Shown here piece by piece: positions 18,943-26,378 of a stretch of 26,760 nt of DNA. The position numbers were made by a program, and so were the translations under genes. The first letter of the stretch is position 1. Each line of letters opens with the position of its first letter. The notes beneath the pieces were generated by a model. That model was not told the DNA's origin. It was given only the letters and a program-made list of their open reading frames with translations, and searched no databases. The stretch lies in the IMG/VR virus record IMGVR_UViG_3300017786_000107, positions 1-26,760 of that record; one strand, given 5' to 3'. This DNA comes from a virus.

Positions 18943-21390
18943 ATGTTGCCTCCAGTATGGGTTACACCACCTGGTGATCTAGGTACAGTCGTAGAAGGCG
19001 AGTTTTACCAAGTTCAACTAAACGCAGCCAATGCCACAAGTTACAAATACTTGAGTGGCGTATTGCCTGTTGGCATTAGAGTGACACGCAATGGTGTTGT
19101 AGAAGGCAATCCTAAGAACTATGATTATATCCAAGGTGTTCCTAAAGAAGTAGCACAAGATGTTACCAGTAAGTTTATTGTAAGAGCTGTAAGTGATGAT
19201 GGCAGTGTAGCAGACCGTGTGTTTGAAATGACTGTCACAGGACAAGATGCTCCTGTGATTACTTCGGAACCTGCAAGTGATTTAGGTGCGTTTTTCGATG
19301 GCGATAAAGTTGATGTACAACTTACTGCTACAGACCCTGATCCGCAAGATACACTAACTTGGAAACTGCAAAGTGGCAACTTGCCTAGTGGATTAGAAGT
19401 TACAACCGATGGTAAGATTATTGGATACATTACTCCTTTTGAAGATGTAACAGGTACTCCTGGATTTGATGTCAATAACTTTGACATCGGAGAATGGGAC
19501 TTTAGAACTAAAAGTGTAAACAAAACATATGACTTTATTGTAGCAGTCACAGATGGCAAAGACGTTGACTTAAAATCATATACACTGTTTGCTGCAAGTC
19601 GTAATGTTGTTACAGCAGACATGGACATACTCACAGTAGACAACTATGACGATCAAGAAACTAATACAGGATTAGGTCAACTTTTAGACGCAAGTGAAAC
19701 AAATCTGCGTAGACCTGCCATGCTAACACAAGCAACAGAAATAGGCACTATTAAACACGACAACTATTTTAGTTACCAAGTACTTGGAAGGGACTTTGAT
19801 GGAGATACATTAGAGTTTCAACTAGTTGGCGGTTTTGACAGTGCAGTAGATGGCTTTGATGATGTAAACTTTGATCAAGAATCTGCTAACTTACCAGACG
19901 GTCTGGTATTAGATCCTACCAGCGGTTGGATTAGCGGATACATTCCACAGCAAGCCAGTACTACTAAAAACTATACCTTTGGTATTTTCTGTCGCAAACG
20001 TGATAACACTGAGTATGTAAGTCAAGACACTATTAGTTTCAGTGTCACAGTAGAAGGCGATATAGACAGTGTTGTTGGGTGGCCCAATGCTGACCTTGGT
20101 ACTATAAGCACAGGTACACAAAGTCAACTTAGTATTTCAGCTAGTATTAGCGACGGCAGACCTGTACAGTATGAACTACAAGGTAATCTAGGATTTACAC
20201 AAAACTTGCCACAAGGGTTAACACTTAACAGCAGTGGACTTATTGTAGGCAGAGTAAGTTTTGAAACATTAATGTTTGACACAGGACGTACAACGTTTGA
20301 TATTGAAGATTTGTACACCAATGAAACAACATTTGAAAATATCTATACATTTACAGTAAGGGTATTCAGTGCAGATGGTGTTGTAGACACTTACAAGACA
20401 TTTAGTATAAGACTAGTACTAGATAGCAAAAAGCCATATGAAAGTATTTTTGCTAGAGCGTTGCCTACACAAGCACAACGTGATATCTATGAAGCGTTTA
20501 TTCAAAACAACGATGACATACCACAAGCAGATGTGTATCGTCCGGGTGATTATGCATTTGGTATTCAAACAGATATTCGTGCTGTGATTGCAGCTGGTCT
20601 AGCACCAAAGCCTGAAACAGATTACATAGAAGCAATGAGTAAAAACTTCTATAATAACATATTAAGATTTGGTGATTTTAAAACAGCAAGAGCCCTTAAT
20701 GAAGATGGCACTGTGAAGTATGAAGTTGTCTACTTAGAACTTTTAGATAACAAACAAGGAATAAATCCTAGCACAGGGATGAGTGGTAGTCCTGTACTAA
20801 AACAAGATGTACGCAGTGATGTCACTACATGGAGTAATCCATTGCGTGTAAGTGAACCTGCTATAGATGTAAGTCATCAGCATTATTTGGTTTCACAAGC
20901 AAACGATTATTATGTGTATCCAAACAGTATTGAAAATATGCGCAGTAGACTTACCACAGACATTGGTTATCAAATACTAGAACGTAAAGTATTACCAGAC
21001 TGGATGCAAGACAAACAAGAAGATAACACAGTGCTTGGGTGGATACTAGCAGCACCTATTGTTTACTGTAATCCAGGCACGGCGAAAAAGATCAAGTATA
21101 GACTTGAAGAACGTGTAAAAAACAGTACACTGGATATTAAAAAGATTAGTTTTGAGATTGATAGGTTTATACTAGACAATAACTTGAGCCGCTGGTTTGA
21201 CAAAACAACAAACAAGTTTACAATCACACAAGAAACAACATTTGATGTTAGTGACGTAACAGAGTTTGATGGTGACGGTACAAGATTCTTTGCCAATGTA
21301 GACACATTTGCAAACAAAGATCAAGGGGACAAATATATTAAGTTCCCACAGGTAGGACCTTTTGACAGACTACCTTACACTGAAAGATAA
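18943..21390 (+). CDS. large multi-domain tail/virion protein with Ig-like (He_PIG-type) repeats
   Basis: 815 residues, GAGGAG ribosome binding site. The first half contains about four beta-sandwich repeats with the He_PIG/cadherin-like signature 'LP.GL.l...G.I.G': LPVGIRVTRNGVVEG at about 42-56, LPSGLEVTTDGKIIG, LPDGLVLDPTSGWISG and LPQGLTLNSSGLIVG. These repeats often form carbohydrate- or surface-binding rods on virions. The second half (from about residue 505, SIFARALPTQAQRDIYEAF) is a separate mixed fold with no named family that I recognise. The long, repeat-built chain between fibre genes suggests a baseplate or tail-fibre component. It has its own late promoter. Confidence 0.8.
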   Translation: MLPPVWVTPPGDLGTVVEGEFYQVQLNAANATSYKYLSGVLPVGIRVTRNGVVEGNPKNYDYIQGVPKEVAQDVTSKFIVRAVSDDGSVADRVFEMTVTGQDAPVITSEPASDLGAFFDGDKVDVQLTATDPDPQDTLTWKLQSGNLPSGLEVTTDGKIIGYITPFEDVTGTPGFDVNNFDIGEWDFRTKSVNKTYDFIVAVTDGKDVDLKSYTLFAASRNVVTADMDILTVDNYDDQETNTGLGQLLDASETNLRRPAMLTQATEIGTIKHDNYFSYQVLGRDFDGDTLEFQLVGGFDSAVDGFDDVNFDQESANLPDGLVLDPTSGWISGYIPQQASTTKNYTFGIFCRKRDNTEYVSQDTISFSVTVEGDIDSVVGWPNADLGTISTGTQSQLSISASISDGRPVQYELQGNLGFTQNLPQGLTLNSSGLIVGRVSFETLMFDTGRTTFDIEDLYTNETTFENIYTFTVRVFSADGVVDTYKTFSIRLVLDSKKPYESIFARALPTQAQRDIYEAFIQNNDDIPQADVYRPGDYAFGIQTDIRAVIAAGLAPKPETDYIEAMSKNFYNNILRFGDFKTARALNEDGTVKYEVVYLELLDNKQGINPSTGMSGSPVLKQDVRSDVTTWSNPLRVSEPAIDVSHQHYLVSQANDYYVYPNSIENMRSRLTTDIGYQILERKVLPDWMQDKQEDNTVLGWILAAPIVYCNPGTAKKIKYRLEERVKNSTLDIKKISFEIDRFILDNNLSRWFDKTTNKFTITQETTFDVSDVTEFDGDGTRFFANVDTFANKDQGDKYIKFPQVGPFDRLPYTER

Positions 21391-21393
21391 ATA
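21386..21393 (+). promoter_or_regulatory. late promoter (GATAAATA)
   Basis: AAGATAAATATATAG, overlapping the stop of the large structural gene and 34 bases before the next start codon. Confidence 0.65.
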
Positions 21394-21426
21394 TATAGAC
21401 AGTTTCCACAGTTGGAGTTTTAAATA

Positions 21427-22155
21427 ATGGCAAGCGGTATTATCACAACAGGTATTGACACAGCGTATCCAGTAGCAGGGCAGGACAATGACAGCCAAGG
21501 ATTTCGCGATAACTTTACCAATATTAAAACAGCACTAGACACTGCTAAGACAGAGATTAGTGACATTGAAAGCAAGGCAATCCTCAAAGGCGCATTGGAC
21601 GGCGACAGTCTAAACAATGATGGCGCTGGCGCAGTACTTGAAGATTTTGAACTTAAAGATATCAGTGAAACTCGTGTTGCAAAAGGTACAACTAGTGGAA
21701 CAGTAACCTTTGACTATGAAGATGGTCCATATCAAACATTAACAACTAGCGGCAGTTGCACATTTGCGTTTAGTAACTTTCCAGCCGCAGGCAAAGTAGG
21801 CACAATCCGTGTTGAAATCAATGTAGCAAACGTAGCACATACAATGACACTACCAGGAGCAGTGGACATTGGTGAAGATCAACTTATCGGCAGCAACGGC
21901 AGTAATGTAATCACATTTGACAGAACAGGTGTACACTTGTTTGAGTTCATTACAGATGATGCAGGTGCAAGTATTGCTGTACTTGACCAGTTGCGCAACA
22001 ATCGTTCTATTGAAGTTCGCACTGCAACTGGCACAGGTCAGACAGGTGACAAGGCAGGCGATATTTGTGCTGATGCTACTAACCTATATGTGTGTACAGC
22101 AACATATGATGGCTCAACTGCTATTTGGAAAAAACTAGTACTACAAGCCATTTAA
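21427..22155 (+). CDS. tail/virion structural protein with shared C-terminal domain
   Basis: 242 residues. The N-terminus (MASGIITTGIDTAYPVAGQD, then SQGFRDNFTNIKTAL) is another T4-like marine phage fibre-type start. A central beta-rich part (TFDYEDGPYQTLTTSGSCTF, then GTIRVEINVANVAHTMTLPG) is followed by the C-terminal domain GDKAGDICADATNLYVCTAT then YDGSTAIWKKLVL, which matches the end of the protein at 18147-18905. The shared end domain argues that both belong to one fibre or adhesin complex. It is the last late gene in the block; an early-type promoter begins three bases after its stop. Confidence 0.8.
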   Translation: MASGIITTGIDTAYPVAGQDNDSQGFRDNFTNIKTALDTAKTEISDIESKAILKGALDGDSLNNDGAGAVLEDFELKDISETRVAKGTTSGTVTFDYEDGPYQTLTTSGSCTFAFSNFPAAGKVGTIRVEINVANVAHTMTLPGAVDIGEDQLIGSNGSNVITFDRTGVHLFEFITDDAGASIAVLDQLRNNRSIEVRTATGTGQTGDKAGDICADATNLYVCTATYDGSTAIWKKLVLQAI

Positions 22156-22158
22156 TAC

Positions 22159-22186
22159 TTGACACTGCCTCTAAAACCTGTATAAT
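22159..22186 (+). promoter_or_regulatory. sigma70-like promoter for the mazG-clamp-loader operon
   Basis: TTGACA at 22159-22164, 16-bp spacer, TATAAT at 22181-22186. Marks the switch from late structural genes to an early/replication-type operon. Confidence 0.88.
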
Positions 22187-22217
22187 ATATATAATACATG
22201 CATAACCAGAGGTATCA

Positions 22218-22574
22218 ATGACTAATCCTTTTAAAGATATTGACACGTTTCAAACAGCGTGTGACCAAGAGCCTAGCGCAAGTAACTACGCTATGTATCT
22301 TGATTTAATCGAAGAAGAATATACAGAACTAACAGAAGCAGTAGACGCCAACGACAAAGTAGAACAACTAGATGCACTTATTGATATTCTGGTTGTAACT
22401 ATTGGTGCTATCCGTGCAGCTGGCTGGGACAGCGAAGGTGCATGGGAAGAAGTTATGAAAACTAACTTTGCAAAGATTGATCCAGAAACAGGTAAAGTTC
22501 GCAAACGTGAGGACGGCAAAGTTCTCAAACCTGAAGGATGGCAGGCACCACAACTTAAACAGTTTATTGAATGA
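22218..22574 (+). CDS. mazG: MazG-like nucleotide pyrophosphohydrolase
   Basis: 118 residues. The all-alpha NTP pyrophosphohydrolase signature is clear: LIEEEYTELTEAV at about 31-43 (EExxE) and EQLDALIDILVVTIGAI at about 49-65 (ExxD-type helix), which together bind the Mg ions that cleave (d)NTPs to (d)NMP and PPi. The end PEGWQAPQLKQFIE is typical of short phage MazG proteins. Phage MazG has been proposed to adjust nucleotide or alarmone pools to favour phage replication. GAGGT at 22210-22214 sets the ATG. It is the first gene of a long run of overlapping genes ending at the clamp loader. Confidence 0.9.
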   Translation: MTNPFKDIDTFQTACDQEPSASNYAMYLDLIEEEYTELTEAVDANDKVEQLDALIDILVVTIGAIRAAGWDSEGAWEEVMKTNFAKIDPETGKVRKREDGKVLKPEGWQAPQLKQFIE

Positions 22575-22744
22575 CAACAAAAGACCACTTAGTATGTGCA
22601 GTATTTTCTGTGCTAATCTACTTTAGTATAACACTAATGATGATTCCCAACATGCTTTGGAGCATTGTTGGTGCTTGGCTTGTGTGGAGAAACTGGATAA
22701 CATTTAATGCATATTGTGAACAACGCAGGGATGGACTAAGATGA
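22571..22744 (+). CDS. small membrane protein
   Basis: A 57-residue reading frame whose ATG overlaps the mazG stop as ATGA and whose stop overlaps the next start as ATGA, so it is coupled on both sides. Residues 8-28 (VCAVFSVLIYFSITLMMIP) and 29-44 (MLWSIVGAWLVWRNW) are hydrophobic, giving two likely transmembrane helices, followed by a basic tail CEQRRDGLR. The topology and basic end suggest an inner-membrane protein with its C-terminus in the cytosol. No family is recognised. Confidence 0.7.
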   Translation: MTTKDHLVCAVFSVLIYFSITLMMIPNMLWSIVGAWLVWRNWITFNAYCEQRRDGLR

Positions 22745-22989
22745 ATCATCCTTTAACACCTAACTTATCCAGCATGTCTGACGCAGAAGTTCTCAAAAAA
22801 ATAAGTGAACTGCAAAAGCGTATGAACTTTGCCTATCAATCGGGCAATGCACATGTAATGAGCCAGATTGAAATGATGCTCGAAGACTATAAAGAAGAAA
22901 ATAGAAAAAGAGACAGAGAGCGTTGGGATAAAATGCAAGAACAACAAAAAGACAAAGGCAAAGATTGGGACGATTTAATCGACATATAA
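22741..22989 (+). CDS. small coiled-coil hypothetical protein
   Basis: 82 residues. After a short N-terminus (MNHPLTPNLSSMSDAEVLKK) the chain is highly charged and helical (ELQKRMNFAYQSG, EMMLEDYKEENRKRDRERWD), ending KDKGKDWDDLIDI. It is likely a dimeric coiled coil. The coupled ATGA start and the position inside the early operon support a real gene. Proteins of this kind are common in T4-like marine phages, but I cannot name a function. Confidence 0.75.
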   Translation: MNHPLTPNLSSMSDAEVLKKISELQKRMNFAYQSGNAHVMSQIEMMLEDYKEENRKRDRERWDKMQEQQKDKGKDWDDLIDI

Positions 22990-22991
22990 AA

Positions 22992-23603
22992 ATGATAGAA
23001 GTAAAAGAAACTTTCTCTACTACGATGGTGCTGGAAGATATTATTGTACCAAATACTTGGCATGTAACTATTAGTTTAGTACCTAACATGGGCAAGAACA
23101 AACTCTACACTAAAGCAATGGATCGTATTCAATATTACATTGCAGAAGTTATAGACAACAGTGTGTTTATTGGAGCACACAATCTGTCAAAGATTGCTAA
23201 CTTACCATTCAAAGCACAAGTGCATGTGTTTCCAGACGATCCTTGGGATCATTTAGTCGCCATGTGTTTGTATACAAAGATCAGTGCAATCTGTGAAGAA
23301 GTGTTTTTTGTAGACAGTATTACTATTAGCAGCCAACAGGCACGAAACGTAAGTCATACATTTACATCAGACGAAGGCGGCAATGAAAACTTGTTACAGT
23401 TGTTTGATGATGAACCTGATTTAGAGCAGTATGTAAAATACTGGTACAAGCCTAGTGCGCAGATGTTTTTCTTACACGAAGGACTAAAAATAGTAACTGT
23501 TGATTGGTCAGAAGAAGACTTGACGTTTGACGAAAAATCAGGTACAGTAGTAGAACTAAAAGATTTCAAAAAGAAACCACCTAACAATGACAATACAACT
23601 TGA
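22992..23603 (+). CDS. conserved phage hypothetical protein
   Basis: 203 residues from ATG 22992, two bases after the previous stop; a GTG-type reading 27 bases upstream is rejected since it lies inside the previous gene. The fold appears mixed alpha/beta, with LEDIIVPNTWHVTISLVP near the start, KAQVHVFPDDPWDHLVAMCL in the middle, and an acidic tail. No active-site motif is obvious. I recall similar proteins in the replication region of T4-like marine phages, without known function. It overlaps the next gene by 17 bases. Confidence 0.75.
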   Translation: MIEVKETFSTTMVLEDIIVPNTWHVTISLVPNMGKNKLYTKAMDRIQYYIAEVIDNSVFIGAHNLSKIANLPFKAQVHVFPDDPWDHLVAMCLYTKISAICEEVFFVDSITISSQQARNVSHTFTSDEGGNENLLQLFDDEPDLEQYVKYWYKPSAQMFFLHEGLKIVTVDWSEEDLTFDEKSGTVVELKDFKKKPPNNDNTT

Positions 23604-24102
23604 TGAATATTCGAGACAGGTTCTCAGTGAACAGCAAGCATGTGAAATGCTGTATGCAAACCCAAGTCTCGATATTACTAATCTATGTTTAGAAAATGTA
23701 ACAAAGTTTAATGCGGCAAGCAATGCACTTCATTTGGACACAATGTTAACACAGTTGAACGATGTAAATATGGATATACAACAGTATCATAATATAAATC
23801 AAAGCAACTGGCATATGCCAGAAAAGTATAAACACTTAGACATTGCAAAATACTTGTTAGATTTATGTAAAACAGATGCACAACTACAGAGAGTAGGACA
23901 AGAGCTACTGCTTTACCAAGAACGAGATATGTTTGACTTGTTGCGTTTTTTGTGTTATATTGTAGATACTATGCGAGATCAAGACATTGTTTGGGGTGTT
24001 GGTCGTGGTAGTAGTGTTGCAAGTTATGTGCTATATTTGATAGGTGTGCATAAGATTGACAGTCTATACTATGATTTAGACGTAGCAGAGTTTTTAAGAT
24101 AA
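23587..24102 (+). CDS. DNA polymerase III alpha-like fragment (palm/PHP-polymerase junction), catalytic part absent
   Basis: 171 residues. The C-terminal half matches the region of bacterial DnaE just before the catalytic centre: an EL..Y.ER.MFD.L helix at about 106-118, then IVWGVGRGSSVASYVLYLIG (GRGSS at 139-143), and VHKIDSLYYDLDVAEFLR at the end. In full-length DnaE the next residues are the catalytic aspartates (PDFDID); here the chain stops before them, so it cannot polymerise DNA alone. It may have become a nucleotide- or DNA-binding accessory, or an inhibitor or partner of the host replicase (inference). It lies in the same operon as the clamp loader. Confidence 0.78.
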   Translation: MTIQLDEYSRQVLSEQQACEMLYANPSLDITNLCLENVTKFNAASNALHLDTMLTQLNDVNMDIQQYHNINQSNWHMPEKYKHLDIAKYLLDLCKTDAQLQRVGQELLLYQERDMFDLLRFLCYIVDTMRDQDIVWGVGRGSSVASYVLYLIGVHKIDSLYYDLDVAEFLR

Positions 24103-24137
24103 GTATAATATACGCATATTATTATTAGGAGAATATA

Positions 24138-24620
24138 ATGGCTCGAGGAAAAACTTATAGAACAGCCAATGGACAAAACGTTGATTTTGGTGCTATGATG
24201 TTAGCAAATGAAACTGCGCCTGCACTGGGCAATATGAAAGTAAACGCTAGAGGTGATGAGATTTCGCCTGATGGTACTATTACAAAAAGTCGCGAACAAA
24301 TCATGCGAGAATACAATGAAATGAACACAATGGTTCCAGTAGACGATGTTATCCCAGAAGGCACAAATATTGCGCAAGCAGATGAAGATGACTGGCAAGA
24401 CTGGGAACCTGCTGTGCAAGCACAACCACAAACAACTGATGTTGTTGACGGTCACAGCGATGTACACGAAGTTGTACAAAGCCAACCAGATGAAGAAACT
24501 AAACCAACTCCAACTGGTGGGCTAGCAGCGGCTGTAGCGGCAGCTAAGAAAGTAGAACAAAACGTTCAACCTGCAAAAGGCACAGAAGAACGTGAGAACC
24601 CAGGTGTACGGAGGATTTAA
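24138..24620 (+). CDS. largely disordered hypothetical protein
   Basis: 160 residues with AGGAGAATATA before the ATG. The N-terminus ARGKTYRTANGQNVDFGAMM, then ALGNMKVNARGDEISPDG, is a conserved-looking module that I associate with T4-like marine phage genomes. The remainder is rich in Asp, Glu, Gln and Pro and ends in an Ala-Lys stretch (GGLAAAVAAAKKVEQNVQPA), so it is probably disordered. A scaffold or DNA-replication accessory role is possible but unsupported. It overlaps the co-chaperonin start by TAATG. Confidence 0.75.
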   Translation: MARGKTYRTANGQNVDFGAMMLANETAPALGNMKVNARGDEISPDGTITKSREQIMREYNEMNTMVPVDDVIPEGTNIAQADEDDWQDWEPAVQAQPQTTDVVDGHSDVHEVVQSQPDEETKPTPTGGLAAAVAAAKKVEQNVQPAKGTEERENPGVRRI

Positions 24621-25018
24621 TGGCAAAACATGTAGCGACAAGGACCACAGGAACTTTCAAACCTTTGCGAGATGGTATTCTTGTAAAGGAAATGGAGTTT
24701 GGTGAGATTACAACCAAAGCTGGTATTATTATTACCAGCGATGACGGTGAGACACGAGGCATTCATCCAAGATGGGGCAAAGTGATTGCTATTGGTCCTG
24801 AGCAAGAAGATGTTAAAGTTGGCGAGTGGGTGTTAGTAGCACATGGTCGCTGGAGCCGTGGATTTGAACTTAATGGTGAGATTGTACGCACAGTAGATCC
24901 TAAAGACACACTTGCAGTAACAGACGAAGATCCAGGGCAGGAGTTTTTCGATATTAGTATGGGGCACCAGACATATGAATATCAAGGGAAAGTTGGTGTA
25001 GGTAAACTAGAGGTGTAA
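24620..25018 (+). CDS. GroES/gp31-like co-chaperonin
   Basis: 132 residues. It opens with FKPLRDGILVKEMEFGEITT, then the mobile loop KAGIIITSDDGETRG, the flexible segment that docks on GroEL, and RWGKVIAIGPEQEDVKVGEW, the beta barrel pattern of GroES. The chain is longer than GroES (about 95), as in T4 gp31, which replaces the host GroES so GroEL can fold the major capsid protein. GGAGG at 24611-24615 sets the ATG. In this phage it is expected to help fold virion proteins in the infected host; that is a family-based inference. Confidence 0.88.
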   Translation: MAKHVATRTTGTFKPLRDGILVKEMEFGEITTKAGIIITSDDGETRGIHPRWGKVIAIGPEQEDVKVGEWVLVAHGRWSRGFELNGEIVRTVDPKDTLAVTDEDPGQEFFDISMGHQTYEYQGKVGVGKLEV

Positions 25019-25207
25019 ATGGCTTGGGAAGACCACACACAGTCAGAAGCAGAAAGATACAGGAGTATGTTTCTTGCAAAAGAAGATGAAAATCAAATCT
25101 TACGACATAACGTAAGAGAACTACAGGAGCAACTGCAAAATAGTTACAAACGTATTGCAGAATTAATCGATGGTGATATGGAACGGAAAACATCTGATCG
25201 GCACTAG
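25019..25207 (+). CDS. small coiled-coil protein
   Basis: 62 residues, starting directly at the end of the co-chaperonin stop codon. Residues 8-52 form one long helix (SEAERYRSMFLAKEDENQIL and ELQEQLQNSYKRIAELIDG), with leucine or isoleucine at regular spacing, so a dimeric coiled coil is likely. The end overlaps the next gene by 38 bases in another frame. Such a short coiled-coil gene between co-chaperonin and clamp-loader genes could be an adaptor; no function can be assigned. Confidence 0.7.
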   Translation: MAWEDHTQSEAERYRSMFLAKEDENQILRHNVRELQEQLQNSYKRIAELIDGDMERKTSDRH

Positions 25208-25709
25208 CCCTAAGTGTGCTAGACGCAGTATCATTGCTTGGGGCGAAGCAAATGGCTTTGTACAACTAGGTGATGCAGATGTAAAAAATATTCAAGATGC
25301 TACAGCCATTTACTTGGTACGAAACCCAAATGGTAGATTGCCCAAGCAAATACAAACTGTGACAAAACGTCTAGCAACAGCGGTTGCCAAAGAACCGATG
25401 GATCAATGGGACAACACTGAAAGTTTGTTTAAAGAGACATTGGAAGAAGATCCTAAAGATTGGTACAACATTGATCCTGTACATTTGCAGAAGCAAATCA
25501 ATGCTAGTGAACGCTATAAGAATATCTCTTGGAAGTTTATTAAACTAGATGACTTTAATACATGGGCTGTAGAAAATGGGTACCAACCTTTCGAACTGTT
25601 TGCAGAAAATGCAGACCCCAATCTTATCGCAATGATTAACTTTTTCATTGAAGAGTCAGGAGTAGAAGAACTTTACGCTGACGACTTTGAACTTTACAAT
25701 AGGATTTAA
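25170..25709 (+). CDS. sulfotransferase-like / P-loop protein
   Basis: 179 residues, from ATG 25170 (GTG 25173 also possible; no clear ribosome binding site). The start KHLIGTSPKCARRSIIAWGE resembles the 5'-phosphosulphate-binding loop of sulfotransferases (PKxGTT-type) and IYLVRNPNGRLPKQIQTV resembles the 3'-phosphate-binding motif (RDP..R). The C-terminal half is helical and acidic and ends ELYADDFELYNRI. If real, it would transfer sulphate from PAPS to a sugar or protein. The motifs are loose, so a general P-loop NTPase fold or a wholly new family cannot be excluded. It overlaps the upstream gene. Confidence 0.5.
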   Translation: MVIWNGKHLIGTSPKCARRSIIAWGEANGFVQLGDADVKNIQDATAIYLVRNPNGRLPKQIQTVTKRLATAVAKEPMDQWDNTESLFKETLEEDPKDWYNIDPVHLQKQINASERYKNISWKFIKLDDFNTWAVENGYQPFELFAENADPNLIAMINFFIEESGVEELYADDFELYNRI

Positions 25710-26132
25710 ATGTTAACTGTTATTGATGAAACACAACTCTCATATTTCGATCACGATCCTGTAAGACCACACATTGATGCAAACTTTCGCATCACAGAAA
25801 ACCGCAAAGCATTTGCACTGTGGTACAAGGACGAAGCACCTGCTGCAATCATTTGCGCTGCATTCTGCGAGGATGTGCCTAGCACTGAGGAAGTGCTGGA
25901 CAATCCAGGCACTACGGCTGTGTTTTACACAGTATGGAGTTATGAACGCGGCGCAGGTGCAGACGTTGTATTTGATGCAGTAGAATGGATCAAAAGCAAC
26001 ATGCCAGACATAGACAGATTTGTTACACTAAGCCCTCCTACAGAAATGGCAGAACGATTTCATTTGAAGAATGGTGCAATCAAGCTGCGTGTTAACGAAG
26101 ATACTGTAAACTTTGAATATGTCAACCCTTAA
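25710..26132 (+). CDS. hypothetical protein, possible GNAT-like fold
   Basis: 140 residues, directly following the upstream stop. Visible parts are a central TTAVFYTVWSYERGAGADVV and a C-terminal FVTLSPPTEMAERFHLKNGA then strand-rich NEDTVNFEYV. The segment 'LSP.TEMAERFHLKNGA' looks like the last strand-helix of some acetyltransferase-fold proteins, and I recall related proteins in marine phages beside the clamp loader, but no acetyl-CoA-binding motif is convincing. It is expected to be cytosolic. Function unknown. Confidence 0.65.
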   Translation: MLTVIDETQLSYFDHDPVRPHIDANFRITENRKAFALWYKDEAPAAIICAAFCEDVPSTEEVLDNPGTTAVFYTVWSYERGAGADVVFDAVEWIKSNMPDIDRFVTLSPPTEMAERFHLKNGAIKLRVNEDTVNFEYVNP

Positions 26133-26244
26133 ACACTATCGCAGTTGGTTTATACAACTTAAAAATCAATATGGAATATTGACAGCTCTGCTCTGTTTCA
26201 TGTACAATGCTAAACACTATAACTTAGATGGAACCTACAAATGA
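26119..26244 (+). CDS. very small hypothetical protein
   Basis: A 41-residue reading frame from ATG 26119, overlapping the end of the previous gene and ending ATGA into the next. It starts MSTLKHYRSWFIQLKNQYGI, with a short hydrophobic patch (LTALLCFMYNA), so it could be a small membrane-associated peptide. A promoter for the following genes lies within it (26179-26208), which makes it uncertain whether the frame is translated. Confidence 0.4.
   Translation: MSTLKHYRSWFIQLKNQYGILTALLCFMYNAKHYNLDGTYK
26179..26208 (+). promoter_or_regulatory. sigma70-like promoter for the clamp-loader unit
   Basis: TTGACA at 26179-26184, 18-bp spacer, TACAAT at 26203-26208. It lies inside a small reading frame and 32 bases upstream of the next ATG, so it can drive the small membrane protein and gp44-like gene independently of the upstream operon. 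Confidence 0.6.
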
Positions 26245-26378
26245 TACACAAATTTTTTAAGAAACTAGGACTTGCTGATGAGTACGGATACTGCGATACG
26301 AGCATCGTTGGATTCGTTGTTATCTGGAGTTTCTTTCTATACGGCGTATATCTTGCTATTGAGGATCTTGTTCGATGA
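26241..26378 (+). CDS. small membrane protein
   Basis: A 45-residue reading frame with a basic N-terminus (MIHKFFKKLGLADEYGYCDT) and one hydrophobic helix at about 21-40 (SIVGFVVIWSFFLYGVYLAI), ending EDLVR. By the positive-inside rule the N-terminus is in the cytosol. The ATG overlaps the previous stop and its own stop overlaps the clamp-loader start (ATGA), so it is translationally coupled to gp44. The function is unknown; membrane tethering of replication proteins is only a speculation. Confidence 0.65.
   Translation: MIHKFFKKLGLADEYGYCDTSIVGFVVIWSFFLYGVYLAIEDLVR

Noticed and set aside
21063-21317. Minus-strand ORFs across the tail genes
   Set aside because: They are shadows of the strongly coding plus strand, with no ribosome binding sites or family motifs.
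24104-24109. TATAAT before the gene at 24138
   Set aside because: No acceptable -35 box lies upstream (CGTAGC at the 17-bp position); in AT-rich DNA this hexamer is expected by chance.
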